Position numbers and translations under genes: made by a program
Shown: in pieces, positions 19,845 through 29,273 of the stretch
How the letters are laid out: every line of letters starts with the position of its first letter
How positions within the stretch are numbered: the first letter of the stretch is position 1
The notes under the pieces: model-generated
What the model was told of the DNA's origin: nothing
The model's input: only the letters and a program-made list of their open reading frames with translations
Database searches by the model: none
Source: Pantoea agglomerans
Lineage (GTDB): Bacteria; Pseudomonadota; Gammaproteobacteria; Enterobacterales; Enterobacteriaceae
Direction of reading: 5' to 3'
NCBI RefSeq assembly: GCF_021397715.1
Contig: NZ_CP090207.1
Location: 1,488,001-1,552,000 of the forward strand
DNA: 64,000 nt

Positions 19845-19862
19845 GCTCCTGTTAGCAGGAGC
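19845..19862 (+). terminator. Short hairpin between two GT genes
   Basis: GCTCCTG and CAGGAGC form a perfect 7-bp stem with loop TTAG, followed by a pyrimidine-rich tract without a true T-run. It may be a weak terminator or an mRNA-stability element between amsB and the next glycosyltransferase. Confidence 0.35.
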
Positions 19863-19900
19863 AGCTTTCTCCTTATTTTGCTTATTATTCTGGGTTAAAG

Positions 19901-20653
19901 ATGAATAATCACGTTGGAACCGTCGGCATTGTTATGCCTATGTATAACTCACGTCAGACGGTATTACGCGCCGTGCAATCGGTTATCAATCAAAGTTATG
20001 CCGACTGGCACCTTTACCTGATTAACGACAAATCGACCGATGACTCCCTCGCCTGGGTGCAGGAACAGTGTCAGGACCCGCGCATCACCATTCTGGATAA
20101 CGCCGTTAACATGGGTGCTGCCGAAACCCGTAACGTCGGGCTGCGCGCCGCCAGCGAAGAGATCATCGCGTTTCTCGACAGTGACGACGAATGGCATGCT
20201 GACAAACTGGCGCAGCAGGTGGCGGCGATGGCGGCCGGTGATAACTTTGTCATCACCGAATATCACTACAAAACCCGCAACGCCGATCACGACATTACCT
20301 ACAGCAAACCTTATCTGCAGCAGGAAAACTTTGTGAAGAAGCAGTATCGCGTCTGCTTCTCCTCGGTCTGTTTCCGCCGTCCGCCAGAAGGCATCTTCTT
20401 CCAGCGTAAGGGTCACGAAGACTTTCTTTTTCTGTATGAACTCTTCACCCGCTATAAGCAGGCACGCGTGATTCAGACCATTCTGGTCAATTATTACGAA
20501 TTAGGTGATTCCCTTTCCCGTAATAAGAACAAAGCGGCGAAATGGCACCTTGAATTATTAAGAATTATCTATAAAAACAATCCTTTAAAAATCTATTACT
20601 ATTACGGCTGGTATATGGTGAATGGCGTGCTGTTTACCCTGAAGCATCGTTAA
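19901..20653 (+). CDS. GT2 glycosyltransferase, AmsE/WceM-like
   Basis: A second family-2 glycosyltransferase, 250 residues. GIVMPMYNSRQT opens the GT-A fold, LINDKSTD binds nucleotide and FLDSDDEWH near residue 91 is the metal-binding DxD region. The C-terminal half is rich in Lys and Tyr. It likely adds one sugar of the exopolysaccharide repeat. By position between AmsB and a GT4 enzyme it corresponds to the small GT2 of the stewartan/amylovoran set; donor and linkage cannot be read from sequence. Confidence 0.8.
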   Translation: MNNHVGTVGIVMPMYNSRQTVLRAVQSVINQSYADWHLYLINDKSTDDSLAWVQEQCQDPRITILDNAVNMGAAETRNVGLRAASEEIIAFLDSDDEWHADKLAQQVAAMAAGDNFVITEYHYKTRNADHDITYSKPYLQQENFVKKQYRVCFSSVCFRRPPEGIFFQRKGHEDFLFLYELFTRYKQARVIQTILVNYYELGDSLSRNKNKAAKWHLELLRIIYKNNPLKIYYYYGWYMVNGVLFTLKHR

Positions 20654-20699
20654 GCCAATCGGCAGGATTGTCTTTATTATTTGAGGTGGATAGCGTTTC

Positions 20700-21734
20700 A
20701 TGAAAAAAATCGTCCTGGTGATCAAAGATGCCTATTCGTATGCGGGCACCGAGAACATCTGTAACTTTATGTCAGAATGTCTTGGCGAAACACACGACGT
20801 CACCATCTACTCGCTGGAAGGCAGCGGAAAAACCTTCTATCCGTTTGAGCACGTCAAACAGATCGTCAGCTTTGAAGGGCAGAGCAACCCGATTAAAAGC
20901 GCGGTGGCCCGTATTCACGAAGAGGGTTTCGATACCGTTTTCCTGATCAGTATGGGACGCCTCAGCGTGATGTTCGCTTTCTGGAACCTGCTGGCGATGA
21001 AGAAAAAGCGCGGCAAAGCCTATGCCTGCGAACATATCGCCATTAACTCCTTCAGCAAACCGATCAAGTTCCTCAAGTTTCTGCTGCTGCGCTACTACGA
21101 CCGCGTGATTGTTCTGACCGACAAAGATCATCAGGTGTTCAGCCGCTGGCGCATTCCCAGCAAGCAAATCCCAAATCCGGTGGTGTACAAAGGCTTTCAG
21201 CGTCAGACGCGCCATCGTCAGGCGCTGGCCGTGGGTCGTCTGGATAACCAGAAGGGCTTCGATTTGATGCTGGATATCTGGCGCGATTTTGCCCGTTCCC
21301 ATCCTGACTGGACGCTGGTGATTGCCGGTGACGGCGAACTGCGTCAGCAGTTACACGATCAGGCCGCGGTGTTGGGGATTACTGACAGCGTGAAGTTTGT
21401 CGGCAAGGTCAGCAACATTAACGATTACTACCGCGACAGCGACATGGCGCTGATGACCTCACGCTATGAAGGATTGCCGCTGGTGCTGCTGGAAGCCAAA
21501 TCCTGGTCACTGCCGGTAGTGGCCTATGACTGTCCGACCGGACCGCAGGAGATCATCAATCACGGCGAAGATGGCTTCCTGGTGCCGATGAATGACAAAA
21601 CCACCTTCCTGGCGCGGATGGATCAACTCGCCAGCGATGACGCCCTGTTCTATGCCATGAGCGAAAAAACAAAACAAACCGCGCTGAAATTCGACGGTAA
21701 TCAAATCAAGCAAAGCTGGCTGGCGTTGGTGTAA
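20700..21734 (+). CDS. GT4 glycosyltransferase, AmsD/WceN-like
   Basis: Retaining GT-B glycosyltransferase of family 4, 344 residues. The donor-site half contains AVGRLDNQKGFDLML (about residue 177) and the acid motif YEGLPLVLLEA with E-x7-E (about 256), followed by PVVAYDCPTGPQEI. It would act on the cytoplasmic face on the lipid-linked repeat. GAGGTG lies upstream of ATG 20700. The neighbours are the two GT2 genes and the tailspike-like amsF. The match to AmsD/WceN is by family and position. Confidence 0.8.
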   Translation: MKKIVLVIKDAYSYAGTENICNFMSECLGETHDVTIYSLEGSGKTFYPFEHVKQIVSFEGQSNPIKSAVARIHEEGFDTVFLISMGRLSVMFAFWNLLAMKKKRGKAYACEHIAINSFSKPIKFLKFLLLRYYDRVIVLTDKDHQVFSRWRIPSKQIPNPVVYKGFQRQTRHRQALAVGRLDNQKGFDLMLDIWRDFARSHPDWTLVIAGDGELRQQLHDQAAVLGITDSVKFVGKVSNINDYYRDSDMALMTSRYEGLPLVLLEAKSWSLPVVAYDCPTGPQEIINHGEDGFLVPMNDKTTFLARMDQLASDDALFYAMSEKTKQTALKFDGNQIKQSWLALV

Positions 21735-21816
21735 TTGGTGCTGGAAAAGCGCCCTTGCGACGTGCCTCAGGGACACCGCCATGGCCACTGGCCTTATTGA
21801 CTACGGGAAATGATGC

Positions 21817-24033
21817 ATGAAAAGAAGAGAAGTTTTACAGACCGCCGCCTCCGCTCTGGTTGGCGCTCTCTCCGTGAGCACCTTTTCCAGCTACGCTGCT
21901 AAAAGTAACGGTATCGCCCTGAAGCCGGTTGATGCCACTGATGTGCCGAAGGGCGACGTGCCGATCCTGACGCCAGAAAACGTTTATGCCATGCCGCCGC
22001 AGTTCTGGCAGAGTTTTGAAGGCAAGCTGTGGATCGGTAAAGCCGGCACTGACGCCAGCAAGCCAGGCAACCAGATTCCGGTGTTCCTGCGTGATGCCAA
22101 TGGCAAAGTGTCGCAGATTGCTCAGCCGGTCGCCCTGAACAAAGGCAATTTTTCCCAGTTCATTCAGGATAACGCGGCGCTGATCGCCGATCCGTCGCAC
22201 TCGATGGCGGTGGAAGACAACAGCGGTCAGATGTTGTTTAACATTACTGACGTCAGCCGTCCTGGCGCGGCTGATTTCAGTAAGCGTCTGGCGCAGCCTG
22301 CCGGTTACCAGCTGATTGGTGAAATTCCGTCCGTGGAAGAGTTACGTAAAACCCGTCCGCTGTTCGAAGGGGCCAAAGTGAAGCTGAAAAGCTGGCATGA
22401 AGGCTTCGAAGTGGGCGGCGGCGAGTTTGTCGGCAGCTTCCAGCCCGCCCAGGATGATGGCGGTGTTAACTTCGCCGGTCAGGGTTTCCACTGGCGTCGC
22501 GTGGTAGAAGATTTTAACCGCTTAACCCTGTTTGATTTCGGCGCGATTGCGGATGGCAAAACCGATACCGCTCCGGCGATCATGGCGATGTTCACCTGGT
22601 CGCAGCAGGCTAACCAGCAGATCTGCATCCAGTTCCCGGCCGGCACCTTTTTTGTCTCGGTCTGCGACTTCGGCGATAAATATCTCAACTTCTTCCGCGT
22701 CTCCGGAGCGATGGTTAACTTCGGTTACTTCCCGGCCACCACCGTGGTCTCGGATGGCAAATCAGAGTTCATCTTCTCGATGAATGCGCGCCGGGTTGAG
22801 CTCTCTAACCTGATTTTCAACGGTAACAATGACAAGAACCCCAACAAACAGGGCTTCTTCCATAATATCTGTCCCGGCGGTCAGTTTTTCCGGGGTGCCT
22901 GCCTGCGTTTCAATTTTGTCGGCGGTACCGCCATCAGCCTGCAGGACACGCTGGATTGCAAAATCGACCAGTGGTACGCCTCACGCTGCAGCGGCGACGT
23001 GATCAAATCGGGCTGGTCAGGCCAGAAGCAGGGCAAATGGGATCACAGTACCGCGATTGAGTTATCTAACTTTAATGCGCAGCACTGCCGTGGCGGCAAT
23101 GTACTCAACCTGCCGCGCTGCGGTCAGTCGATTATTCACAACGGCTGGATTGAGCATTGCGACAATCCTGGCGACATCTCGAACGGTCAGTGGATCGTCG
23201 ATGCGCTGAGCCTGGAGGATTGTAAGAATCCGCTGATCGCGCACAACTCCCGACTCAATATGCGTCAGACCAGCCTGCAGTCAGGCAGCTGGATCGACAA
23301 CTCCAGTCAGGGCGATCGTCTGCTCAGCATCTGGGAGATGGGCTCAACCCGCGTTGAGTCGTACGGTGTCGCGCTGGATGGCAGCCTCAAGTACAACTAC
23401 ATCACCTCGCGCTGGCGGTTAGAGAACAACACCAATCAGGAAACCTGGTTCGATCTCGGCAGCCTCTACTCACCGACGGTGGGGGATTCGTGGGAGATTG
23501 AAATCTTTGGTCAGGCGCAGTTCAGCAACGGCAGTGGCGATCAGCCGCTGATGAACCTGATCAGCGACAAAACCACCGGTGGCCGTGCGGTGATCCACGT
23601 TCAGCGCAAGAAAGGGCGCTCGGAAGCCAGCTGGTCTGCCGAAGGCAGTTCGCCGGTGGTCGACGTGCGCTATGTGGCGGAACATGACACCGATGTGCGG
23701 ATCTTTATCAAGCTGGCGGGCTGGACCCCGGCGGCGGCGGTGCTGGTGAAAACCACCGGTAAAGACCGTTTTGTCACCGGACGCTGCGCGCGGGTGAATG
23801 CCCGGATGCAGCCCGGTAATCCGCCGGCCGGTGATGCCACCAAACGGGCACCGCAGCGTTTCAGCCTGCACAACGGCAAAGCGGGCGTCGGTGCCAACGA
23901 ACAGGGCGATTTGCTGATGGCCTCGCGGCCGCTGTCGGCTGACCAGGTGGATACCAGCAAGCCGGAAGGTTTTGTCTCGGTGGTGATCAACGGCAAACAG
24001 GTGGCGCTGCCTTACTTCGCGATTAAGTCGTAA
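21817..24033 (+). CDS. amsF: Exported tailspike-like exopolysaccharide-processing enzyme (AmsF/WceF type)
   Basis: A 738-residue exported protein with phage-tailspike architecture. The N terminus MKRREVLQTAASALVGAL is a signal peptide with paired Arg resembling a Tat signal. Residues about 45-115 resemble a P22-type tailspike head-binding segment (FEGKLWIGKAGTD, NQIPVFLRDANGKV). From about 232 (LFDFGAIADGKTDTAPAI) a pectate-lyase-like right-handed beta-helix begins, running to about 540, followed by a C-terminal beta-rich region. WceF of P. stewartii is reported to be a tailspike-fold enzyme modifying its own exopolysaccharide. Here it probably trims or remodels polymer in the periplasm or at the cell surface. 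Confidence 0.9.
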   Translation: MKRREVLQTAASALVGALSVSTFSSYAAKSNGIALKPVDATDVPKGDVPILTPENVYAMPPQFWQSFEGKLWIGKAGTDASKPGNQIPVFLRDANGKVSQIAQPVALNKGNFSQFIQDNAALIADPSHSMAVEDNSGQMLFNITDVSRPGAADFSKRLAQPAGYQLIGEIPSVEELRKTRPLFEGAKVKLKSWHEGFEVGGGEFVGSFQPAQDDGGVNFAGQGFHWRRVVEDFNRLTLFDFGAIADGKTDTAPAIMAMFTWSQQANQQICIQFPAGTFFVSVCDFGDKYLNFFRVSGAMVNFGYFPATTVVSDGKSEFIFSMNARRVELSNLIFNGNNDKNPNKQGFFHNICPGGQFFRGACLRFNFVGGTAISLQDTLDCKIDQWYASRCSGDVIKSGWSGQKQGKWDHSTAIELSNFNAQHCRGGNVLNLPRCGQSIIHNGWIEHCDNPGDISNGQWIVDALSLEDCKNPLIAHNSRLNMRQTSLQSGSWIDNSSQGDRLLSIWEMGSTRVESYGVALDGSLKYNYITSRWRLENNTNQETWFDLGSLYSPTVGDSWEIEIFGQAQFSNGSGDQPLMNLISDKTTGGRAVIHVQRKKGRSEASWSAEGSSPVVDVRYVAEHDTDVRIFIKLAGWTPAAAVLVKTTGKDRFVTGRCARVNARMQPGNPPAGDATKRAPQRFSLHNGKAGVGANEQGDLLMASRPLSADQVDTSKPEGFVSVVINGKQVALPYFAIKS

Positions 24034-24074
24034 CCGATTCAGGCGTCACTGATTCAACCGTAAGGGATGCATGA

Positions 24075-24098
24075 CGGCCGCCATAATGGAGGCGGCCG
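24075..24098 (+). terminator. Hairpin between amsF and amsJ
   Basis: CGGCCGCC (24075-24082) pairs with GGCGGCCG (24091-24098) around an 8-base loop in the 190-base gap between amsF and amsJ. There is no T-run, so it is more likely a processing or stability stem than an intrinsic terminator. Confidence 0.35.
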
Positions 24099-24222
24099 GT
24101 CTTAACAGGAGCAGGACCCTTTGGGTGCGTTATCCCGTATTGCAGTTATTTAAACAGAGTTCATTTTGCCCGTTGCGGATCTGGGCGGCTTGCAGAATTA
24201 AAAAAATTCATTCGGAGTTGTT

Positions 24223-25485
24223 ATGAAAATTTTATTGGTGGGTAACCATACGTGTGGGAATCGTGGGGATGGCGCGATTCTTCGTGGACTGATTGATTCA
24301 ATGAAGTCTGCTCGCAGTGATTTAGACATTGATGTGATTAGCCGTTATCCAACCAGCTCCGGTTATTTGCTCCAGCAGGATATTCAGCAGGATTCGCTGT
24401 TTCTGCACAATAGCAAGTCAGCAAAAGGTCTGGTCGGTTCGTTTAAGCGTAAAGTCGCGAACCGTTTGATGCCCGATATTATGATGGCGCATCTGGGCAA
24501 GGGCGGCCTGTACAAGTCGTTCGCCGTGCCACCGCACCTGAAAGCGTTTACCGAAAGCCTGGCAAAGTATGATGCGATTATCCAGGTCGGCGGATCGTTC
24601 TTCGTCGATCTCTACGGCGTGACCCAGTTTGATCACGCGTTGTGTGCGCTGATGGCGAAAAAACCGATCTACCTGATTGGTCACTCCGTGGGTCCGTTCC
24701 AGAACCCGCGCGTTAATGCGCTGGCTAACTTCGTGTTCGATCGCGTCGACAGCCTGGTGCTGCGTGAGTCGGTCAGCCTGGATCTGATGAAGCGCGATGG
24801 TGTCACCAGTTCGAAAGTGGCCGCCGGCGTGGATACCGCCTTCCTGGTGCGGGCGCGTGAAGTGGAAAACCCAAGCCACAACCTGCTGCACTGGCAGGGC
24901 ATTATCAGCGGTCGTAAAACTATCGCCATCACCGTGCGTGAACTGGCGCCGTTTGATAAACGTCTGGGCGTGACCCAGAAAGAGTACGAAGCCGCCTTTG
25001 GCCGGGTGATTAACGCCATGATCGCTGAAGGCTACCAGGTGGTGGCATTCTCGACCTGTACCGGTATCGACAGCTACGCCAAGGATGACCGTATGGTGGC
25101 GCTGACGCTGCGTGACCACGTGGCACAGCCAGAGCATTACCATGTCATCATGGATGAGTTTAACGACCTGGAGCTGGGTATCCTGCTGAGTCATTGTCAC
25201 CTGACCATTGGTACCCGTCTGCACTCGGCGATTATTTCGATGAACTTTGGCACCCCGGCCGTGGCGATCAACTACGAGCACAAGTCGATGGGTGTGATGA
25301 ACCAGTTGGGTCTGCCGCAGATGGCAACCGATGTGAAAAGCCTGATGGATGGCTCGCTGATCGACAAGGTCCAGACGGTCCTCGCCGACTACGACAACAT
25401 CAAGCAGAAGGTCGACACGGCCGTTGCGAATGAAAGGGAAATTGGCAATCGGATCACTGAAGAGATTCTCAAAGTATTAGGGTAA
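24223..25485 (+). CDS. amsJ: Polysaccharide pyruvyltransferase (AmsJ/WceJ type)
   Basis: Member of the PF04230 polysaccharide pyruvyl transferase family, expected to add a pyruvate ketal from phosphoenolpyruvate to a terminal sugar of the repeat. Visible motifs are NRGDGAILRGL near the N terminus, QVGGSFFVDLYG (about 119), IGHSVGPFQNP (about 152), LRES (about 178) and the C-terminal GTRLHSAIISMNFGTP (about 335). Length 420 is typical. It lies between amsF and amsK, the order of the E. amylovora and P. stewartii loci. Pyruvate would add negative charge to the polymer. Confidence 0.9.
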   Translation: MKILLVGNHTCGNRGDGAILRGLIDSMKSARSDLDIDVISRYPTSSGYLLQQDIQQDSLFLHNSKSAKGLVGSFKRKVANRLMPDIMMAHLGKGGLYKSFAVPPHLKAFTESLAKYDAIIQVGGSFFVDLYGVTQFDHALCALMAKKPIYLIGHSVGPFQNPRVNALANFVFDRVDSLVLRESVSLDLMKRDGVTSSKVAAGVDTAFLVRAREVENPSHNLLHWQGIISGRKTIAITVRELAPFDKRLGVTQKEYEAAFGRVINAMIAEGYQVVAFSTCTGIDSYAKDDRMVALTLRDHVAQPEHYHVIMDEFNDLELGILLSHCHLTIGTRLHSAIISMNFGTPAVAINYEHKSMGVMNQLGLPQMATDVKSLMDGSLIDKVQTVLADYDNIKQKVDTAVANEREIGNRITEEILKVLG

Positions 25486-25489
25486 TGTG

Positions 25490-26713
25490 ATGAAACTGAC
25501 TTTTTTCACCATGCGTTTCCCGGTTGCCTCTGAGACATTCGTACTAAATCAGGTGACCCATTTTATCGATGCCGGTTACGAGGTGGAGATTATTTCGGTC
25601 TTTCCCGGTGATTTAGTCAACCGGCACGCCGCCTTTGATGAGTATGGTCTGGCGGCAAAGACACACTATCTGCTGCCGGAAGAGAAGGTCTCGATTGTCG
25701 ATAAGCTGAACCAGCGTCTGCGGCTGGTGCTGCCGAAGGTGACGAAGCCGTCGCTGCTGCGTTCGCTCAATGTGCGCCGCTATGGCGCCCAGTCGAGCAA
25801 ACTGCTGCTGCCGTCGATCGTCGCCAATGCCACGCAAACCTTTACCGCCGACGTGTTTCTGGTGCATTTCGGCTACGCCGGCGCGCTGGCGAATAAGCTG
25901 CGTGAGCTGGGCGTGCTGAAAGGCAAGCAGGCGACCGTGTTTCATGGGGCGGACATTTCCCGTCGTCACATTCTGGAAGAGCACAAACTCGATTACGTTA
26001 ACCTGTTCCGACAGAGTGAGCTGATGTTACCGATCAGCCATCTGTGGCAGAACAAGCTGATCGAGATGGGCTGTCCGCCGGAAAAGATTCACGTTACGCG
26101 CATGGGAATTGAGCCGGAGAAGTTTAACTTCCAGCCGCGTCAGGCGTTTCAGACACCGCTGCGCATCGTTTCGGTGGCGCGTCTGACCGAGAAGAAAGGG
26201 CTGGATGTGGCGGTGAAAGCCAGCGCGATTCTGAAACAGCGTGGCGGTCAGTTCCAGTACACCATCATTGGCAATGGCGATCAGGATGAGATGATGCGTG
26301 ATTTCATCGCCCGTGAGGGGATGGAAGATTGCGTCAGTATGCCGGGCTTCAAACCGCAGGATGAAATCCGCCGCGCGTTAAGTGAAGCGGATATCTTCCT
26401 GCTGCCATCGAAAACCGCGGCCGATGGTGATATGGAAGGCATCCCGGTGGCGCTGATGGAAGCGATGGCGGTCGGGCTGCCGGTGGTTTCTACGTTCCAC
26501 AGCGGCATCCCGGAGCTGATTGAGAACAACGTTTCCGGCTGGCTGGTGGAAGAGGACGATCCTGAGGCGCTGGCCGAGACGCTGCTGAAGCTGTCGCAGG
26601 GCGAAGTCGACGTGGCACCGGTGGTGGCTGCGGCGCGCCATAAGGTTGAAACGGAATTTAATCAGCACATCGCCTACGGCGAACTGGCACAGATCCTGGA
26701 GCGTCTGGCGTGA
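25490..26713 (+). CDS. amsK: GT4 glycosyltransferase (AmsK/WceK type)
   Basis: GT-B glycosyltransferase of 407 residues. The N-terminal acceptor half opens with KLTFFTMRFPVASETFV. The donor half has VARLTEKKGLDVAVKA (about 227), EGIPVALMEAMAVGLP (E-x7-E, about 322) and STFHSGIPELIE. ATG 25490 follows the amsJ stop by four bases and the gene overlaps the Wzx start by four bases, showing translational coupling. It completes the side chain or backbone of the exopolysaccharide repeat; the exact linkage is unknown. Confidence 0.88.
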   Translation: MKLTFFTMRFPVASETFVLNQVTHFIDAGYEVEIISVFPGDLVNRHAAFDEYGLAAKTHYLLPEEKVSIVDKLNQRLRLVLPKVTKPSLLRSLNVRRYGAQSSKLLLPSIVANATQTFTADVFLVHFGYAGALANKLRELGVLKGKQATVFHGADISRRHILEEHKLDYVNLFRQSELMLPISHLWQNKLIEMGCPPEKIHVTRMGIEPEKFNFQPRQAFQTPLRIVSVARLTEKKGLDVAVKASAILKQRGGQFQYTIIGNGDQDEMMRDFIAREGMEDCVSMPGFKPQDEIRRALSEADIFLLPSKTAADGDMEGIPVALMEAMAVGLPVVSTFHSGIPELIENNVSGWLVEEDDPEALAETLLKLSQGEVDVAPVVAAARHKVETEFNQHIAYGELAQILERLA

Positions 26714-28050
26714 GTGGATTTAAGTCACAGGCAATCTGGCTGTTCGGCAGCACCTGTTTTTCTGCGGTGCTGCAGGTGGCGCAGCTCAGCTTTCTTGCCC
26801 GCAAACTGGAAACCCATGAGCTGGGGCTGTTAGCCATTATCAACGCCATTCTGGCGGTGGCTGGCGTGCTGCAGGATATGGGGATGAGCAGCTATCTGGT
26901 GCATCGCCAGAACATCAGCCGCCGCGAGCAGAGCACCATTTACTGGGTCAACGTTTCTCTCAGTCTGTGTACCGGTGTGATCATGCTGCTGATCGCCTTC
27001 CCGGTGGCGTGGTTCTATCATCTGCCTGAGCTGGTGGGGCTGATCATGCTGACCAGCCTCAACTTCCTGGTGCTGGGACATCTGTCGCAGTATCAGGCGC
27101 ACTACATCAAAACCAAGCGGATGGTATCGCTGGCGAAGATTGAGATGGGCACCAAGCTGTTTGCCTTTCTCTGCGTAGTGGCGATGCTGGAGTTCACCTC
27201 ACTGACGGTGGCCGCGGCGATTCTCGGTCTGTTTATCAACGCCTTTACCCGCATTCTCTGCATGATCGCGCTGGGTGAGAAGTCGTGGCGTCCGACCTGG
27301 GAGTTCGATAAAGCGACCTTCTTTGGTGCCATTCGTTACGGCAGCTATCAGCTCGGTTCGCAGACCATCAATCAGCTGCGTACCCAAGCCGATGCGTTAG
27401 TGGTGGGTAAGGTGATGGGCGCTGAGATGCTCGGTGTCTACTCGCTGGCGAAAGAGCTGGTGCTGCAACCGCTGAAACTGGTCACGCCGGTGATTAACCG
27501 CCTGGCGCTGCCGCGTTTCGCCGAGAAGCAGCACGATGCCGAACAGCTGAAAAAACTGTTCCTCAAGGGTACGCTGGGCATCATGCTGTTCAGCAGCGCG
27601 ATGTACCTGGTGATTGGCATCTTCTCGCCGGTGATCGTCCGCGTACTGTATGGCGCATCTCATGAGCAGGTCTATCACCTGATTCCGCTGATGCTGCTGT
27701 TTGGTATGCTGCGCCCGATGGGTGGCCTGACCGGAGCGATCTCGCAGGCTAACGGACGCACCAACGTCGAGTTCTACTGGAACATCGTGGCAAGTATTGT
27801 GGTACTGGCGGTGCTGGCCACCACCTTTATCTGGCCGAACGTGCTCTACGTCGCGCTGACGCTCTCTATCTCGCAGATTCTGATCTCCGCCCTGGCGCAT
27901 CCGTTCTTTATTAAGCCGGTGATTGGCATTCGGTTTATGCCCTATGCCCGCCAGTGGGTTGCGGTTTCAGTGGTGTTTGTCGGCGTCATGATGCTGGTTA
28001 ATCACTTCAATCTGTTTGTGATGCCGGAATGGTTTGAAGGCTGGTTATAA
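26710..28050 (+). CDS. amsL: Wzx-type exopolysaccharide repeat flippase (AmsL)
   Basis: A 446-residue polytopic membrane protein of the MOP/polysaccharide flippase superfamily (Wzx, WzxC-like). It moves the finished undecaprenyl-linked repeat to the periplasmic side for the polymerase. It has about 13 membrane segments, and the N terminus SGFKSQAIWLFGSTCFSAVLQ and the first-loop LGLLAIINAILAVAGVLQDMG resemble WzxC. The start codon is GTG at 26710, overlapping the amsK stop (GTGA). A strong terminator follows, closing the exopolysaccharide operon. Confidence 0.9.
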   Translation: MSGFKSQAIWLFGSTCFSAVLQVAQLSFLARKLETHELGLLAIINAILAVAGVLQDMGMSSYLVHRQNISRREQSTIYWVNVSLSLCTGVIMLLIAFPVAWFYHLPELVGLIMLTSLNFLVLGHLSQYQAHYIKTKRMVSLAKIEMGTKLFAFLCVVAMLEFTSLTVAAAILGLFINAFTRILCMIALGEKSWRPTWEFDKATFFGAIRYGSYQLGSQTINQLRTQADALVVGKVMGAEMLGVYSLAKELVLQPLKLVTPVINRLALPRFAEKQHDAEQLKKLFLKGTLGIMLFSSAMYLVIGIFSPVIVRVLYGASHEQVYHLIPLMLLFGMLRPMGGLTGAISQANGRTNVEFYWNIVASIVVLAVLATTFIWPNVLYVALTLSISQILISALAHPFFIKPVIGIRFMPYARQWVAVSVVFVGVMMLVNHFNLFVMPEWFEGWL

Positions 28051-28069
28051 CAGCACAGCACTCTTATTA

Positions 28070-28096
28070 ACGGGCGGCCTCAGGGTCGCCCGTTTT
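28070..28096 (+). terminator. Terminator of the exopolysaccharide operon
   Basis: ACGGGCG (28070-28076) pairs with CGCCCGT (28087-28093), extended by an imperfect inner stem, and is followed by TTTT. It lies 20 bases after the Wzx stop. Confidence 0.8.
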
Positions 28097-28328
28097 CATT
28101 TATCGCTGGTCTTAGCCGCTGGCCGAATCGTGTCGGCAATGGCAGGGGCGAAATAAGTTTACTGCTTGTCTTTATTCAGTTTCTGCTGTCGCTGGCAATG
28201 GGCAAAATGCCGAATTTCCATGTTGTGACAGAGAGTTAGTGTCCGATTTTCAGATAAAGATTATACTTGCTGTTCTGGCCGATCCTGCATAATCGACCCA
28301 CATCTTCATTTTATTAAACGGAATAAAT

Positions 28329-29231
28329 ATGACCAAGCTTAAAGCAGTAATCCCGGTTGCGGGTCTCGGTATGCATATGCTCCCTGCGACTAAAGCCATT
28401 CCGAAAGAGATGCTGCCTGTCGTCGACAAACCGATGATTCAGTACATCATTGACGAATGTGTGGCTGCGGGCATTAAAGAGATTGTGCTGGTCACCCATG
28501 CCTCTAAAAATGCGGTGGAAAACCACTTCGATACCACCTATGAGCTGGAAGCGCTGCTGGAAGCGCGCGTGAAGCGTCAGCTGCTGAGCGAAGTGCAGTC
28601 TATCTGCCCGCCAGGCGTGACCATCATGAACGTGCGTCAGGCGCAGCCGCTGGGTCTGGGTCACTCGATTCTGTGTGCCCGTCCGATGATTGGCGACAAT
28701 CCTTTCGTGGTGGTGCTGCCAGACGTTCTGCTGGATGATTCCACCGCTGACCACATGCGTTATAACCTTGCGGCAATGGTTGCCCGTTTTGAAGAGACCG
28801 GCCACAGCCAGGTACTGGCGCAGCATATGCCTGCTTCCGATCTCTCTGAGTACTCGGTGATCACCACCGAAGAGCCGATTGATCACCCAGGCGACGTCAG
28901 CAGCATCACTAACTTTGTTGAGAAACCAGAGCATCCTGCTGAGCTGAACTCTGACCTGGCGGCCGTGGGTCGCTATGTCCTGTCTGCTGATATCTGGGCA
29001 GAACTGGAGCGCACCGAGCCAGGCGCCTGGGGCCGTATCCAGCTGACCGATGCGATCGCCAGCCTGAGCCAGCATAAAACAGTGGATGTCTCGCTGCTGA
29101 CCGGTCACAGCTTCGACTGCGGTCGTAAACTGGGTTACATGCAGGCGTTTGTCTCTTATGGTCTGCGCAGCAACGCTCAGGGCCGCGATTTCCGCGAAGC
29201 GATCCAGAAGATTCTTGCCAAACAACACTAA
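28329..29231 (+). CDS. galF: GalF, UDP-glucose pyrophosphorylase-like
   Basis: Nucleotidyltransferase paralogue of GalU, converting or modulating the conversion of glucose-1-phosphate and UTP to UDP-glucose. The N terminus has [14 protein letters not shown], the variant typical of GalF; GalU has [29 protein letters not shown] and FVEKPEHP are also present. The 300 residues match E. coli GalF. It lies at the usual galF position, here between the two polysaccharide loci and before galE, and supports UDP-sugar supply. Confidence 0.96.
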   Translation: MTKLKAVIPVAGLGMHMLPATKAIPKEMLPVVDKPMIQYIIDECVAAGIKEIVLVTHASKNAVENHFDTTYELEALLEARVKRQLLSEVQSICPPGVTIMNVRQAQPLGLGHSILCARPMIGDNPFVVVLPDVLLDDSTADHMRYNLAAMVARFEETGHSQVLAQHMPASDLSEYSVITTEEPIDHPGDVSSITNFVEKPEHPAELNSDLAAVGRYVLSADIWAELERTEPGAWGRIQLTDAIASLSQHKTVDVSLLTGHSFDCGRKLGYMQAFVSYGLRSNAQGRDFREAIQKILAKQH

Positions 29232-29273
29232 TACCTTCGCCGCGCATCCCGCGGCAGAAAGAAAGGAGTACAC

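Noticed and set aside
24418..25281. 287-residue minus-strand frame opposite amsJ
   Set aside because: Antisense shadow with typical His/Arg/Gln bias.
28314..29273. Long (319-residue) minus-strand open frame opposite galF
   Set aside because: It mirrors the whole galF coding sequence and has no independent features.
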